Source: Notospermus geniculatus
Taxonomy: Eukaryota > Nemertea > Pilidiophora > Heteronemertea > Lineidae
Direction of reading: 5' to 3'
Assembly (NCBI GenBank): GCA_002633025.1
Contig: NMRB01000648.1
Coordinates: 31,208-95,207, forward strand
Length of the DNA stretch: 64,000 nucleotides
Shown here: piece after piece, positions 1-9,457 of the stretch
Position numbering within the stretch: position 1 is the first letter of the stretch
Layout: every line of letters starts with the position of its first letter
The notes under the pieces: model-generated
Database searches by the model: none
What the model was told of the DNA's origin: nothing
The model's input: the letters and a program-made list of their open reading frames with translations, nothing else
Made by a program: the position numbers and the translations under genes

Positions 1-8
1 AAGGCCGG

Positions 9-911
9 GGCTATTCGTACCGTGACGGTGCAAATAACGCCAAACCAGATCTTATTCGTACCGTGACGGTGTGAATAGTGCGCCGTCGGTTCTTATTCGT
101 ACCGTGACGGTGTGAATAGTGCGCCGCCGGTTCTTATTCGTACCGTGACGGTGTGAATAGTGCAGGAATAGCTCTTATTTACACCGTCACGGTGGGAATA
201 GTGCGTGGAGAATGATTATTCGTACCGTGACGGTGATGTATAATTTCTGCACCGTAACTCGGACAGTGACTGTGGGCAGCAGATCTAAAATGATATTTTA
301 GCCTGGGCAATTTTTTTCCTTTGACGGGGTCCAGTGACCCCATCTTTCACAGTTAATGATGATAATGTTAATGTTGGCCTCTGCTGTCTGATGAATAAAA
401 ATATTTTTCATAGGCCTAGTAGGGCTAGGCCTAGGCCCTAATTTTTTGGGCTCAAGAATTACGCAGTTCCCCGTTTTCCGACAGTCACACGGATCGATAT
501 CACGATATCGATAAAAAGCCGAAAAGTAGAATAAAGGAGATGAAAGAAGAACAAAAGAAAAGAAAAGAAAAGTAGAACTGTCATGACGGGACTCGAACCC
601 GCGGTCTTCCGCTTGATAACCACCCACGCAAACCACTCGGCCACTGAGGCTCATGCTACGAAAGGGGAATGATTAGATACTTTAGTAGGCCTACCTTGCC
701 CAAAAGCATTGATTATAAAACTTTTTTTTCCTGGTAGTGGTTATAAATTAACGTTTTCATCAAGAATATTGAAAAAAAATTCGGCATTGTGCGAGATGAT
801 ACCGGTAACTTCATCTGGCATGCCTTGAATGAAGCTCTCTGATTGGCTGTTTACGACGGTGTGAATAAGATCTGGTTTGGCGTAATTTGCACCGTGACGG
901 TACGAATAGCC
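9..911. mobile_element. TIR element with 41-bp palindrome array (about 0.9 kb, non-autonomous)
   Basis: The left end (9-58) and right end (862-911) are inverted copies of about 50 bp, both beginning GGCTATTCGTACCGT and both containing GCCAAACCAGATCTTATTC. Behind the left end lies an array in which the 11-bp palindrome ACCGTGACGGT starts at 19, 60, 101, 142, 183 and 224, exactly 41 bp apart. The copy at 183 is inverted at the centre base. The right end keeps the same spacing (891 and a degenerate site at 850-860). The interior holds a tRNA-like segment but no long reading frame, so any mobility would depend on proteins supplied elsewhere. The palindromes are plausible transposase-binding sites; that is inference. 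Confidence 0.75.
580..653 (-). mobile_element. tRNA-like head (SINE or tRNA pseudogene) inside the TIR element
   Basis: Read on the minus strand, an A-box-like TGGCCGAGTGG is followed by a B box GGTTCGAGTCC within a 5-bp T stem (GCGGG/CCCGT). The 5' end GAGCCTC cannot pair with the 3' end, and the anticodon stem is poor, so this is not a credible functional tRNA. It matches the tRNA-derived heads of other SINEs in the window, for example at 55748-55826. A purine-rich AAAAG tract follows at 541-575. Confidence 0.6.
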
Positions 912-944
912 AGTGCGATAAAGGATATCAAAGTTTCAGATTTT

Positions 945-1047
945 GGGCCGTATTCACGGATCGCACTTTAGCCTAAAGACTTTCTCTATGCTTGAAGCAT
1001 TACGAAAAGTCAGACTTTAATGAAAGTGTGACCCGTGCATACGGCCC
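945..1047. mobile_element. Fold-back MITE, GGGCCGTATGCAC family, copy 1
   Basis: This is a 103-bp inverted repeat. The left end is GGGCCGTATTCACGGATC and the reversed right end is GGGCCGTATGCACGGGTC. Internal AAGTCTGACTTTT-like sequence is shared with the copy at 49332-49459, which lies in the opposite orientation. It has no coding capacity. Confidence 0.8.
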
Positions 1048-1477
1048 TTTGTCTTTCACACTTTTATTCCTTGAATAATTTAGCTCTGAGAGCCAGGTAC
1101 TAGAAACAAGTTTCTTCCCTATGTTTATGACCCTTGGCAAGATACTGGCATAAACAAATTTATTCTCCAGGCCCTGGACCAGGGTCATAATGATATTGAT
1201 ATATCAAATTTGATATTTTGATATTTTGACATATCGGGAGATCTGGCACAGTAAGCAACTTGAAAAAATGGTATCGCAACATCATAGCTCATCCAAGGTT
1301 GTTATTGCAGCTGAAAATTTCATTTTGCAGCTGCTCAGTCACATGATATTTGCTGATATTTGTGAGATTTAACATTTGATAGTATGAGATAAGTCAGAAT
1401 CTGGCGATGGTAGAAGCCTAAAACCTTCACCTACACCTAGGTTATCAAGGATGGCCTTTCAGATTACGCAATGGCCT

Positions 1478-1643
1478 TGAAGGTCAGAGGTCAAGGTCAA
1501 GGTCAAACAGTTCTAAAATGCAAATGTGCACAGAATTTCACAAGAAAAGTAGTTAGACGCCTGTATTAACCATCTCCTATAGGTTTAATCAAGGAGTCCC
1601 ATACCAATTACGCAATACTTCTCAAGGTCAGATGTCAAGGTCA
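1478..1643. promoter_or_regulatory. Cluster of TCAAGGTCA nuclear-receptor half-sites
   Basis: Exact TCAAGGTCA occurs at 1491-1499, 1497-1505 (overlapping), 1622-1630 and 1635-1643, with a variant TGAAGGTCA at 1478. This is the extended half-site bound by ERR and NR5A (SF-1/FTZ-F1) receptors. It lies about 2.2 kb upstream of the first visible GFM2 exon. The two sub-clusters sit in an imperfect duplication of about 150 bp, so they could simply be part of a repeat. Confidence 0.35.
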
Positions 1644-1851
1644 AAGTTAACCAGCTCTTCAGTAGTAAACTTTTAATAACTTTAATTGGAAATTGGCTAC
1701 TGGTAGATTGGCCACTGTCTTCAGGATCGAAAACCATTGACATCGCTTCGATGTCCTTTTCTTGTTATTTCCGTTTCCACAAAAGAATGTCTTCGTTTCG
1801 CAACGTCCTTTTTTGCACATATAACCGCCCATACTAATGCTGCATAACGCA

Positions 1852-1862
1852 GCGCCATCTTT
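1852..1862 (-). promoter_or_regulatory. YY1-like motif upstream of GFM2
   Basis: GCGCCATCTTT is the reverse of AAAGATGGCGC, a typical YY1 core of metazoan promoters. It lies upstream of an ATG cluster at 1942-1950, so a transcription start near here is possible but unproven. Confidence 0.3.
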
Positions 1863-1941
1863 CCCTAAGAAGGCGAACCTGATTTCTGACTGATTCTGTC
1901 ATGTCTGTCCTGATGATGGGACTCTCTTGACATGCACGTCG

Positions 1942-2001
1942 ATGATGATGGCGTTGAATAAACTTCGTCATTTGCCTGTTGATGCCAAGAATCTGAAAAA
2001 G
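1942..2001 (+). CDS. Possible first coding exon of GFM2 (weak candidate)
   Basis: Three ATG codons at 1942-1950 open a frame beginning MMMALNKLRHLPVDAKNLKK, which is basic and free of acidic clusters near the start, as mitochondrial targeting peptides usually are. The first confirmed GFM2 exon (3787) needs an upstream exon ending with two bases of a codon. A GT with that phase occurs just after position 2001, but the surrounding donor sequence is weak. A YY1-like motif lies 80 bp upstream. The open frame itself runs on to 2175. A 5' transcript end or a related genome would decide; other first exons upstream of 3787 are equally possible. Confidence 0.2.
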
Positions 2002-2507
2002 TGGTCCAGATCGTTTCGAAGATACAGTTCTATTCCGTACATTGAAGTGCTGACAGGCGAATGTCGTTTTCGGTCAGTAGCAAACAACATCACGATCACC
2101 ACACATCCTGTTCATAGGCCTATGGCACGCCAAAGCGGAATTTATTCAACCCTACAAGGCCATGTTGCAGTGTAGCCTAGGCCTAGCCTATGTTTCATCA
2201 CGGACCTGTATACTGACGGGATAGGCAACTCTGACGTCGCCAAGTGCACAACGCTGCGTGATGACGTACGCCACCTGTGTTACTTGACTCGTGGCCGTCC
2301 GACCGACCGACTCGGAAATAGCCTATACGAGCATTGCACCAAAAAACGGTGACATCGTAAAAAGTAATTCGTTTCATACTTAAATCTAGGTATCATGACA
2401 TTCAGTATTGATCTATCGAAACGATGCGGACCAATTTACCGACATATTATCCCATCGTTTCTTGGTTACTTCAACTGAAATGGGCAGACTTTTCTCGAAT
2501 GCATGCA

Positions 2508-2524
2508 CAGCCGCCATCTTGAAT
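2508..2524 (-). promoter_or_regulatory. Strong YY1-like motif
   Basis: GCCGCCATCTTG (reverse CAAGATGGCGGC) is a near-perfect YY1 promoter element. It marks 2.4-2.6 kb as a second possible promoter for GFM2 or for a divergent transcript. No convincing coding start follows it. Confidence 0.35.
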
Positions 2525-2639
2525 CGGGCGGTTTCATGAAGGCTGATCAGCGGCAGTCATTTTTAAGCGGCGATTAATCCATAACCTGTCAAATGCTAAA
2601 CATAAAACCTCACGTCATAAAAGCCTGTTGCTTACTTTA

Positions 2640-3190
2640 ACATTCAATGTCTTTTTAAGAGCCAGTTTTTCTAAGATTCAGGCAGAGTGTGATACACCAC
2701 CTCTTAGATTTTGCCAACTTTTATTTTACAAGGAGTTATATTGTAAAAAGTGAGAAAAATCACATTTTTAGCCCTAAATACCCTCTTGGTAATTTTTGGG
2801 GGGTCCTTGAAGGGTCAGGGCCAAAAACGACACTTACAAAAATTGGGTTTTGAAATTCAATTTTTTCAGTGCGCCCTGAGTGTACCTTGCTGATATTTCA
2901 TAGACTAACTATGTAGGGTCAAGTGTTTGACATGGTAGCAAATTTTTGGAGGTTGACTTAGGGCGCAGCCAATAGGGGGCGCGCAAAATCACTACTTTTG
3001 ACCATTTTCCATCAAATTTCCAGCACTANATACATTGTACAGGTCCGTGGTTTCATGTAGGCATAATTGTCATAATTTTAAAATGTTGTCATGTTCTTTT
3101 AAAAGTTGTCACTATATTTTGAAATGTCGATGTGTATTTTTTAGGGTTGAATAAATTCCATTTTGACGTAGCCTACCATACCGGTACCTA
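2640..3190. other. Non-coding stretch, nothing recognised
   Basis: This AT-rich sequence contains no supported exon. Local features are a GGGGGG run near 2799 and an ambiguous base at 3030. It has the look of an old interspersed repeat, but no terminal structure was found. Confidence 0.4.
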
Positions 3191-3286
3191 GGCCTATGTC
3201 GGATGACTAGGCCGGCCCCTTTACGAGGATGGCCAAAGCAAGGCCTTGATGGGGGCTTTCACTTCACTTTCTCTTATATTAGGCCT

Positions 3287-3401
3287 AGGCCTTTCCGTTG
3301 AGGGGAGCTAAAATGTGCATGCGCCTCGCAAACAATAGAAAGTCTATTGTTTGTGTCATGAGGCGCATGCACATTTTAGCTCCCCTCAAACGGAAAGGCC
3401 T
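3287..3401. mobile_element. Near-perfect 115-bp fold-back
   Basis: The arms AGGCCTTTCCGTT... and ...AACGGAAAGGCCT pair almost without mismatch through GAGGGGAGCTAAAATGTGCA and its complement. An inner arm CAAACAATAGA pairs with TATTGTTTG, leaving a loop of only a few bases. The high arm identity suggests a young insertion or gene conversion between arms. It has no coding content. Confidence 0.8.
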
Positions 3402-3532
3402 GAGCTCAGTCATATCATTGTCAATGATTAGTCCACTACTCACCGACTTTCTATCAGAGAGCAATATGTTGTTCAATCGCTTTACCATTCCGACTTGTTT
3501 TTGCTGATCACGGGTCACATTCCATGATTTGC

Positions 3533-3672
3533 CTCTTAGGCTTCTTTTACATACAAGTATACGGTATACAAAAATGCCGGTTAACAAAGGCTTCAAATGG
3601 ATTAACGACTGTGAAACCATTATTAACCAGTGTTTTCGTATACCGTATACTTCTATGTAAAGGAAACCTTAG
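3533..3672. mobile_element. Fold-back MITE with GTATACGGTATAC arms
   Basis: The left arm (TTACATACAAGTATACGGTA) pairs with the right arm (GTATACCGTATACTTCTATG), and TGCCGGTTAA pairs with TTAACCAGTG further in. The length is about 140 bp. It ends about 115 bp before the first confirmed GFM2 exon. Confidence 0.7.
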
Positions 3673-3786
3673 GGAGGGTCTAGAATAGAACCATGTTAGC
3701 CTACATTGTAGGCCTACATGCCTACAGATTTTAGGCTGTATTGTGCTCATCAATCATGATAAAAGGCCTACTTATTATAATTTCAG

Positions 3787-3959
3787 GTTAAAAAGGTTAT
3801 TCTCAACAAGTCAGTGTTACAGACTCTCTGCCATTGGCCCACACAATGATATCAATATTGAGAAAATACGAAACATTGGAATCATGGCACACATTGATGC
3901 AGGGAAGACGACAACCACAGAGAGAATGCTTTTCTATTCAGGATTTATACGCAGTATTG
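3787..3959 (+). CDS. GFM2: GFM2 exon: end of transit peptide and G1 loop
   Basis: The acceptor TTTCAG ends at 3786 and the donor GTACGT begins at 3960. The exon encodes a basic Ser/Arg-rich segment ([14 protein letters not shown]) typical of the end of a mitochondrial presequence, then [20 protein letters not shown]. The first base is the third position of a codon, so an upstream exon must exist. An ATG at 3743 lies in intron sequence and is not the likely start. Confidence 0.9.
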
Positions 3960-6900
3960 GTACGTATCGCCAAGTCAAATCATGAAAAGTTTGAGAACAC
4001 TGTGTCTGTTTGGGTACCGGTATTGAAGTTGATTCACTTGAACCGATTCCATGTAGGCCTAGCGTTGTCTTTCAAATTGTCTGTTGCAGGTGATGTCGAC
4101 GATGGTGACACTGTGATGGATTACATGGAGCAGGAGAGAAATCGTGGTATCACCATCACATCAGCTGCGATTACATTCAACTGGAATAGACATAGGATTA
4201 ATCTCATCGATACACCAGGTGAATTAAGCCTGCCGCACACGAGTGCAATTCTGTCTCCGACATTGCCTCCATAGGAGCTTTTTGTCTCAGCATCTTGTCA
4301 CCGCCCACGGTGCGTCACCCGCTGCACACGATTGCAAATTTGTCTCCTGAAGATGCGGCGTGACGTAATTCCGTCTCTCATGTTTGATCTGCGTTGGGAC
4401 AAAAAGATCCGTCTCCGCCTCTGTCTCCGACCACCACACACGATGACATTTGCACGTAGGAGGCAAAAATCTCCACAGTCGGAGGCAAAATTGCACTCGT
4501 GTGCGGCCCGCTTCAATATGCTGTGGCGCACCCAACCTTTTGCATAGTTATGTTAGAATTGATACCTCTTGAATATTAGGTGGTTAGTTTTGCCGCTTGG
4601 ATTATAGACTCTCTTGGTTTTGGTAGTGGAGAGAATGAGGATCAATATGTTAATAGTCATGGGCAAGGTTAGGAACACATCTGTGCCTCATGACTGTCAG
4701 TTTATCCTCAGTAGAGAGATTCCACTGTATTTGGTACATTGGGCATCATTCCAACACCCACACGAATTCAAAGCCTGTATTTTGACATTTCAGGTCATGT
4801 TGACTTTACGATTGAGGTTGAGAGAGCTCTGAGAGTTCTAGATGGGGCAGTTGCAGTTTTAGATGCATCTGCAGGTGGGTATTAAATGTTTGAAACAATC
4901 CAATTGAGCAAAGAATTTGCTGGTTTTGGTTTGGTATGATGTTTAAACTCAAGTTCTTATATGCTTATGGAATATGATGGACAAACATTGCGTATTACCT
5001 GCGAGATAACTAATTATTTTGATGAATGAATTCTGATTCTGTCTGTTGTTGAAACAAAAGTAACAACAAATCGCATTATTGTGGTCGATAGTCAACCGTG
5101 AGCAACAGGCGGAGGAATGGTTTCCTCCCGTCATCTCTTGCCTGTCTAGAGTATGCAACCTGTCACCAACTCAAAGTTTTGCTTCGCCCTTCTTTTGCAG
5201 GTGTGGAAGCACAGACATCAACAGTATGGCATCAGGCTGATCACTACAGCATCCCACGAATAGCGTTTGTAAACAAAATGGACAAAGCTGGTGCTGATTT
5301 TGAGTACTGTTTATCCTCAATGAAACATAAGTTAAAAGCTAATCCTTTACCTGTGCAAATTCCAATAGGAAAGGAACGAAATTTCACCGGTTTGCTTGAC
5401 TTGATACGTATGCATGTTTTGAAATGGAACACAAAGGAATCGAGGCAAACAGCCGGTTTGAAATTTTCACGTTCTCCAGTGAATGAAACTAAACATGGTG
5501 AATTATGGGAAATGGCACACGAGGGTCGTGCAGCGCTGATCGAAAAGATGGCCGACCTGGACGAGCAGGTCGCAGATGCCGTTCTCAGCGATGTCAGTTA
5601 CGATGCGATACCAGCGGAGACGTTGACTTCAGCATTAAGGAGAATCACCCTGAACCAGTCGGCAACTCCAGTATTGTGCGGGAGTTCGCTGAGGAATACA
5701 GGGGTGCAACCATTAATTGACGGTATCTGCTCCTTTCTGCCATCTCCCACCGAGCGGAAGCACGATTTCATTGAATATTACGGCGATAAACTATGTGCGT
5801 TAGCATTCAAAACTATTCACGATAAACAGAGAGGCCCTTTAACATTTCTGAGACTTTATTCTGGTACAATCAACAGAGGCAGTACTTTATATAATGTAAA
5901 TCAGGGTTACACAGAAAAGACAACTCGACTTTACCAGGTGTACGCAGATGAATTCAAGGATATACAACAAGCTGATGCTGGCAACATCGTGGCTGTTACT
6001 GGATTAAAAGAGGTGTGTACATCGGAAATGGTCATGGATATTTTGTAGAAAACTTTTGAGGGACTTTGACCCTTCAAGGGTTTAGTACTGGTGATTTCAA
6101 GTTGCTGATGAAGATGGCAGATGATCATGATAGTCTCTACACAATGGAAATGTGTTCAAGTGCAGATCCGGGGGGGGGCCACACGGCACACACTCCCTTT
6201 CGACCAACAAATCTGTAAAATTGACCGTGAAATTCTGAAATTTGGAGCAAATCATTGAAATTCACCGCAGATTTCAATGTTTCTAGCAGAGTGCGCCCCT
6301 TTTTCCAAAATCGTGGGTCCGCCCCTGGTGTTGTCAGAAAATGTACCCTGACATCAGCTGTTCACATTTCATTCCAGACTGTTACTGGTGATACCATTGT
6401 TCAATCCCAGCAAGTTCTCGATGAAGCTAAAACGGCGTACATCACAGCACACGATCTTCATCCAGATGATGGTGATTCCACACCCATCCTAGCTGGGTTA
6501 GAAATTCCAGACCCCGTCTTTTTCTGCTCTGTTGAACTGCATTCTCTGTCCCAGCAGAAAGTTATCGACCATGCCCTATCATGTTTGCAGCGTGAGGACC
6601 CAAGCTTTAAAGTGCAAACGGATTCTGAAACAGGTAGTGTCAAACAAATGAAGGATAGAGTTTTGATATCTCAGATGTTAGAAACATGAAATAGTAACGG
6701 GTTTGACATAGCTTCCTACCAGATTCAAACCCACGGACCCTTGCATTAGGCATCAATCGCCAGCACTCAGGGCCGCACGCCTTGGCCAGTAGGCCAAACC
6801 CCCATCTTAAAAAAAGATGTTTCAATGATCTATGTTAAATGAGGCGTCCCTCAGTACCCTGCGAGTAGTCCAAACAATCGCCGAACCCAAACAATTTTAT

Positions 6901-9122
6901 GTTATGCAAGGGGTCACATATAAAGGAGATACAATTAAAGAACATGAAATAGTAACGGGTTTCTAGGTGAAAGACATACCGGTAGCTTCCTACCGGATTC
7001 GAACCCAGTTATTAGAAAGAGTTATGACATGTATGATGTATTTCATCAAGACATGTTCAAGTTTGTGTAGCATGCTGTGAGTGAGTTGTCGAGTACAATC
7101 GAGCCACTTCAAATCTTTTTCAGGCCAGACTATCCTACTTGGTATGGGTGAACTACATCTAGAAGTGATACAGGATCGTATGAGGACAGAATATGGTCTG
7201 GAAGTGGATCTTGGACCACTCCAAGTCTCATATAAAGAAGCTCTGTTGAACTCTACAGAGGAAAAGTACACTTTAGATAAAACAATTGGCGATGTACGAC
7301 ACGTTGCGACAATTAGTTTATCACTGCATCCGACTGGCGATGAGACTGTTCCAAAGAACGTCAAGTTCATTCACTCGAAGGAGTGTAATCTCAACTCAAT
7401 ACGACGAGATCGTATGAAGGCTATTGAGAATGGAATCAAGTCTGGTCTTCTTCAAGGTATGTCATTGAAAGAATTGTCCACTGAAGCTCGGTGCACAGTG
7501 CCCCTGCTGCCTACGATTTTTGACCAGTGAATCGCAGGCCGCAAGTGTTGGTGTGTGGAGAACACCGTAACCATAGCGCAACGATTTTTTGCCGGCGGTC
7601 CGTGGCGCAGCCATGATCACAGGAATCAAACTCTTGATATTTGTCGGCGTTGGATTCGCTGGCGTCCTCCACCGCAAGCAGTGTGCGGAGTTCACCGGCG
7701 CCTCCCACCTTATCTTGGGTAGTCGACCAATGAAATCCCTTCATAGTGTCACATGATTTTAAAATAGCAATACGTAAGCGCAAAATGATGTCATTATCAG
7801 CTCTTTCCGGAGAGCTTCGGTAGTATCTTCAACTGCACATCAAACAAAACGCAACCATACTCAGGACAGCGTCGTTTGTAAACAACGGCGGCAAATCAAA
7901 TGCGGGTAAAAAATCACAAGCCGCAAGGGCAGTGTGTGCCTAGCCTAAAAGAAGACAGTGTTTGGGGATAGAGAACACGTTTGTGAAGATTTGGGGGAGG
8001 GCAGATAAGTTAAAGCAAAAATGCATCTGTATTTGTGGTGCATGGATCTGAAAATACAGACACAGCACTTGATAAGTTGTTATCCTTTACAGGGCCTATT
8101 CTAAGCTTTCCGATCACTGGTGTTGAGGTTCATCTTCACGAATTCTCAATTGGTCGAGGGACGTCACTTGCAATGGTTACAGCTTGCACGGCAGAATGTA
8201 TCCAAAGGGCAGTAAAGAAAGTGGATTCATGTATGAAAGAACCCATGATGGATTTAGAGGTAAGCTTGAAATAAGGAATATTTCCTGCCATTTTGTGTCT
8301 ACATGTGGATATTTCACATGATAAAAACATGAGGGTACCGGTATATGGGTGTATTATTCATGCTGAACATTTCTAATAAGACTTGACCCATGCCCGTCAA
8401 AATAAGCCGTCTGTTGCCCAGCTCATGGCAGCTTGCTCCCCAGAACAAAATTCTGTTAAATGTGAGCCGCTCTGGCAAAACCAGAAACTTGTCGCTCGGA
8501 AGTTAAGCCTTAATGAGAATGGAAGAAATAGATTCTGTCAGATTTCATAATAGACAGACAATATTGAAATTGACAATCATTTGGTCTCAACCTGCAAAGG
8601 TAAGGTAAGAGCGACAAGTGTCTGGTTTTGCCAGAGCAGCTCACAAATTTGTTCTCACCTTTCGTATTCTGTACCTTCTGGTCAGTTGTTGGGGCCTCAC
8701 ACATTTTGCACCATTCTCCTTCGTCTGTGTACTATCGCCTTCTACTCAGGATTTTTGTGAGGGCCAAGGGCCCATTCTGAAGGGAGACAACATTTTTGTG
8801 TAGATTCCAGACCAATAGCATTTTTGTTTATGTTTAACGATTTTGTTATTTCTCTTTGTAGATAATTACCAGCGAAGAAATGTTGCATTCTGTCCTTGGA
8901 GATTTATCATCCAGACGAAGTAAAATCATTGATGTAACAGAACGCCACGGGAACAAGTTCATACTTGCCAGAACTCCCCTGTCAGAAATGATGGGCTATT
9001 CTACAGCTTTACGTACCATCACTTCAGGGACAGCTTCTTTCACAATGGAACTAGCCTGCTATGAAAGAATGTCCCTGACTGAACAGACAAAGGCTGTTGC
9101 AAATCTAACTGGTTTTGTGTAG
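3787..9122 (+). CDS. GFM2: Ribosome-releasing factor 2, mitochondrial (elongation factor G2), 8 exons, N-terminus incomplete
   Basis: This is a translational GTPase of the mitochondrial matrix that works with the ribosome recycling factor to split mitoribosomes after termination. Exons are 3787-3959, 4090-4218, 4794-4874, 5201-6012, 6378-6633, 7124-7456, 8093-8259 and 8862-9122, all with GT-AG introns and matching phases. Joined, they give 736 codons before the TAG at 9120-9122. The human protein is about 780 residues, so only the N-terminal targeting region is missing. G1 AHIDAGKT (3887-3910), G2 RGITI (4143-4157), G3 DTPGHVD (split across the intron at 4218/4794), G4 NKMD (5272-5283) and a G5 region CGSSLRNTG (5677-5703) are all intact. 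The signatures [12 protein letters not shown] and [13 protein letters not shown] in the C-terminal half match EF-G domains. The DADT-type insertions and GLK-TGDTI junction resemble GFM2 rather than GFM1. Introns carry several MITEs. Confidence 0.95.
4090..4218 (+). CDS. GFM2: GFM2 exon: switch I / G2
   Basis: The acceptor TGTTGCAG ends at 4089 and the donor GTGAAT starts at 4219. It encodes [20 protein letters not shown] and on to INLIDTPG, ending in phase 1. Confidence 0.93.
4226..4513. mobile_element. MITE in GFM2 intron, adjacent to the splice donor
   Basis: This is a 288-bp element with inverted ends AAGCCTGCCGCACACGAGTG and (reversed right end) AAGCGGGCCGCACACGAGTG, continuing as GCAATTCTGTCTCCGAC versus GCAATTTTGCCTCCGAC. 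It begins only 8 bp after the last base of the exon ending at 4218, so the donor hexamer ends 2 bp before the element. Confidence 0.8.
4794..4874 (+). CDS. GFM2: GFM2 exon: G3 to core beta strand
   Basis: This is an 81-bp phase 1-1 exon between acceptor CATTTCAG and donor GTGGGT. It encodes [20 protein letters not shown] and on to VLDASAG, completing the DTPGHVD motif. Confidence 0.93.
5201..6012 (+). CDS. GFM2: GFM2 exon: rest of GTPase domain, G' insert and domain II
   Basis: This is the largest exon (812 bp), between acceptor TTTTGCAG and donor GTGTGT, starting in phase 1 and ending in phase 0. It contains NKMD, the CGSS loop, and the domain II run [20 protein letters not shown]. An in-frame ATG at 5278 and upstream codons from 5098 read through intron and should not be used as starts. 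Confidence 0.95.
6162..6327 (+). mobile_element. GGATCC-ended about 165-bp repeat, copy 1 (GFM2 intron)
   Basis: The ends are GCAGATCCGGGGG and GGGTCCGCCCCTG, with an inner core AATCATTGAAATTCACCGCA. Related copies lie at 13485-13648, 26147-26313, 40462-40637 (minus) and 56455-56630 (minus). Confidence 0.8.
6378..6633 (+). CDS. GFM2: GFM2 exon: domain II/III linker
   Basis: The acceptor CATTCCAG ends at 6377 and the donor GTAGTG starts at 6634. It encodes [20 protein letters not shown], then a family-typical variable loop, [16 protein letters not shown] and [18 protein letters not shown]. Confidence 0.93.
6686..7010 (-). mobile_element. Degenerate tRNA-derived SINE fragment(s) in GFM2 intron
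   Basis: The 20-bp run CATGAAATAGTAACGGGTTT occurs at about 6687 and again at about 6944. Both are followed by GCTTCCTACC-GATTC-AACCCA, which on the minus strand is a B box (GGTTCGAATCC at the second copy). No complete tRNA head or tail can be drawn. Confidence 0.5.
7124..7456 (+). CDS. GFM2: GFM2 exon: domains III-IV
   Basis: The acceptor CTTTTTCAG ends at 7123 and the donor GTATGT starts at 7457; both ends are phase 1. It encodes [20 protein letters not shown] and [20 protein letters not shown], then domain IV including [13 protein letters not shown]. Confidence 0.94.
7487..7945. mobile_element. MITE in GFM2 intron (GGTGCACAGTGCCCCTGC ends)
   Basis: The left end GGTGCACAGTGCCCCTGC with CGATTTTTGACC matches the reversed right end GGCACACACTGCCCTTGC with TGATTTTTTACCC. 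The length is about 460 bp. Interior segments with CCGCAAG and GTGTGG motifs repeat, but no protein is encoded. Confidence 0.7.
8093..8259 (+). CDS. GFM2: GFM2 exon: domain IV/V
   Basis: The acceptor CCTTTACAG ends at 8092 and the donor GTAAGC starts at 8260. It encodes [20 protein letters not shown], then [20 protein letters not shown] and KEPMMDLE. It ends in phase 0. Confidence 0.93.
8459..8648. mobile_element. Fold-back MITE, GTGACCC/GTGAGCC family, copy in GFM2 intron
   Basis: The ends AATGTGAGCCGCTCTGGCAA and (reversed) AATTTGTGAGCTGCTCTGGC are inverted. The interior has CAGATTTCATAATAGACAGA and GAAATTGACAATCA, shared with copies at 43894-44098, 44097-44311 and 54262-54470. Confidence 0.75.
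8862..9122 (+). CDS. GFM2: GFM2 last exon: domain V and stop
   Basis: The acceptor CTCTTTGTAG ends at 8861. It encodes [20 protein letters not shown], then [20 protein letters not shown], ending ANLTGFV before TAG. Confidence 0.94.
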   Translation: MITSEEMLHSVLGDLSSRRSKIIDVTERHGNKFILARTPLSEMMGYSTALRTITSGTASFTMELACYERMSLTEQTKAVANLTGFV

Positions 9123-9138
9123 ATTTCTGATTTAAGCC

Positions 9139-9424
9139 TGCAGCAGACGTCACCACTTTCGTTGCTCATACAGGCGATTATCGTGGTCGCCACGAAAATG
9201 GCCAAGTGTGCTGTGGCCGGCAATGACCACTCACCACGGAATTCTGTGGTGACCACGAGCTGATTTGATTTCTAACCACGAAAATTGCTCGTAGTTGCCA
9301 GTTGTGGTGATGTGTGCGCCATCAGTAGGACACGAGACCACTGAGTGGTGACGTCTGCTGCAAACCGGCAACCACCACAAAAATTGCCTGTACGAGCAAC
9401 GAAAGTGGTGACGTGTACTGCTAG
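9139..9424. mobile_element. Fold-back MITE just downstream of the GFM2 stop
   Basis: The left end CAGCAGACGTCACCACTTTC continues GTTGCTCATACAGGC. The reversed right end reads CGTCACCACTTTCGTTGCTC then GTACAGGC. An inner repeat of GCAGCAGACGTCACCACT lies near 9340-9362 in reverse. It begins 17 bp after the stop codon and therefore probably lies in the 3' UTR. Confidence 0.8.
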
Positions 9425-9457
9425 CTTTGTCTGTGAGAGTTGTCTCACCTGGATCAG

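Noticed and set aside
9-234. CRISPR-like array (palindromic repeats at even spacing)
   Set aside because: The spacers are not unique; the whole 41-bp unit repeats, the genome is eukaryotic, and the array sits inside terminal inverted repeats.
580-653. Functional tRNA gene
   Set aside because: Acceptor stem ends do not pair; only the A and B boxes are preserved.
3743-3786. ATG at 3743 as GFM2 start
   Set aside because: It lies in intron sequence ahead of a clear acceptor (TTTCAG); the exon starts mid-codon.
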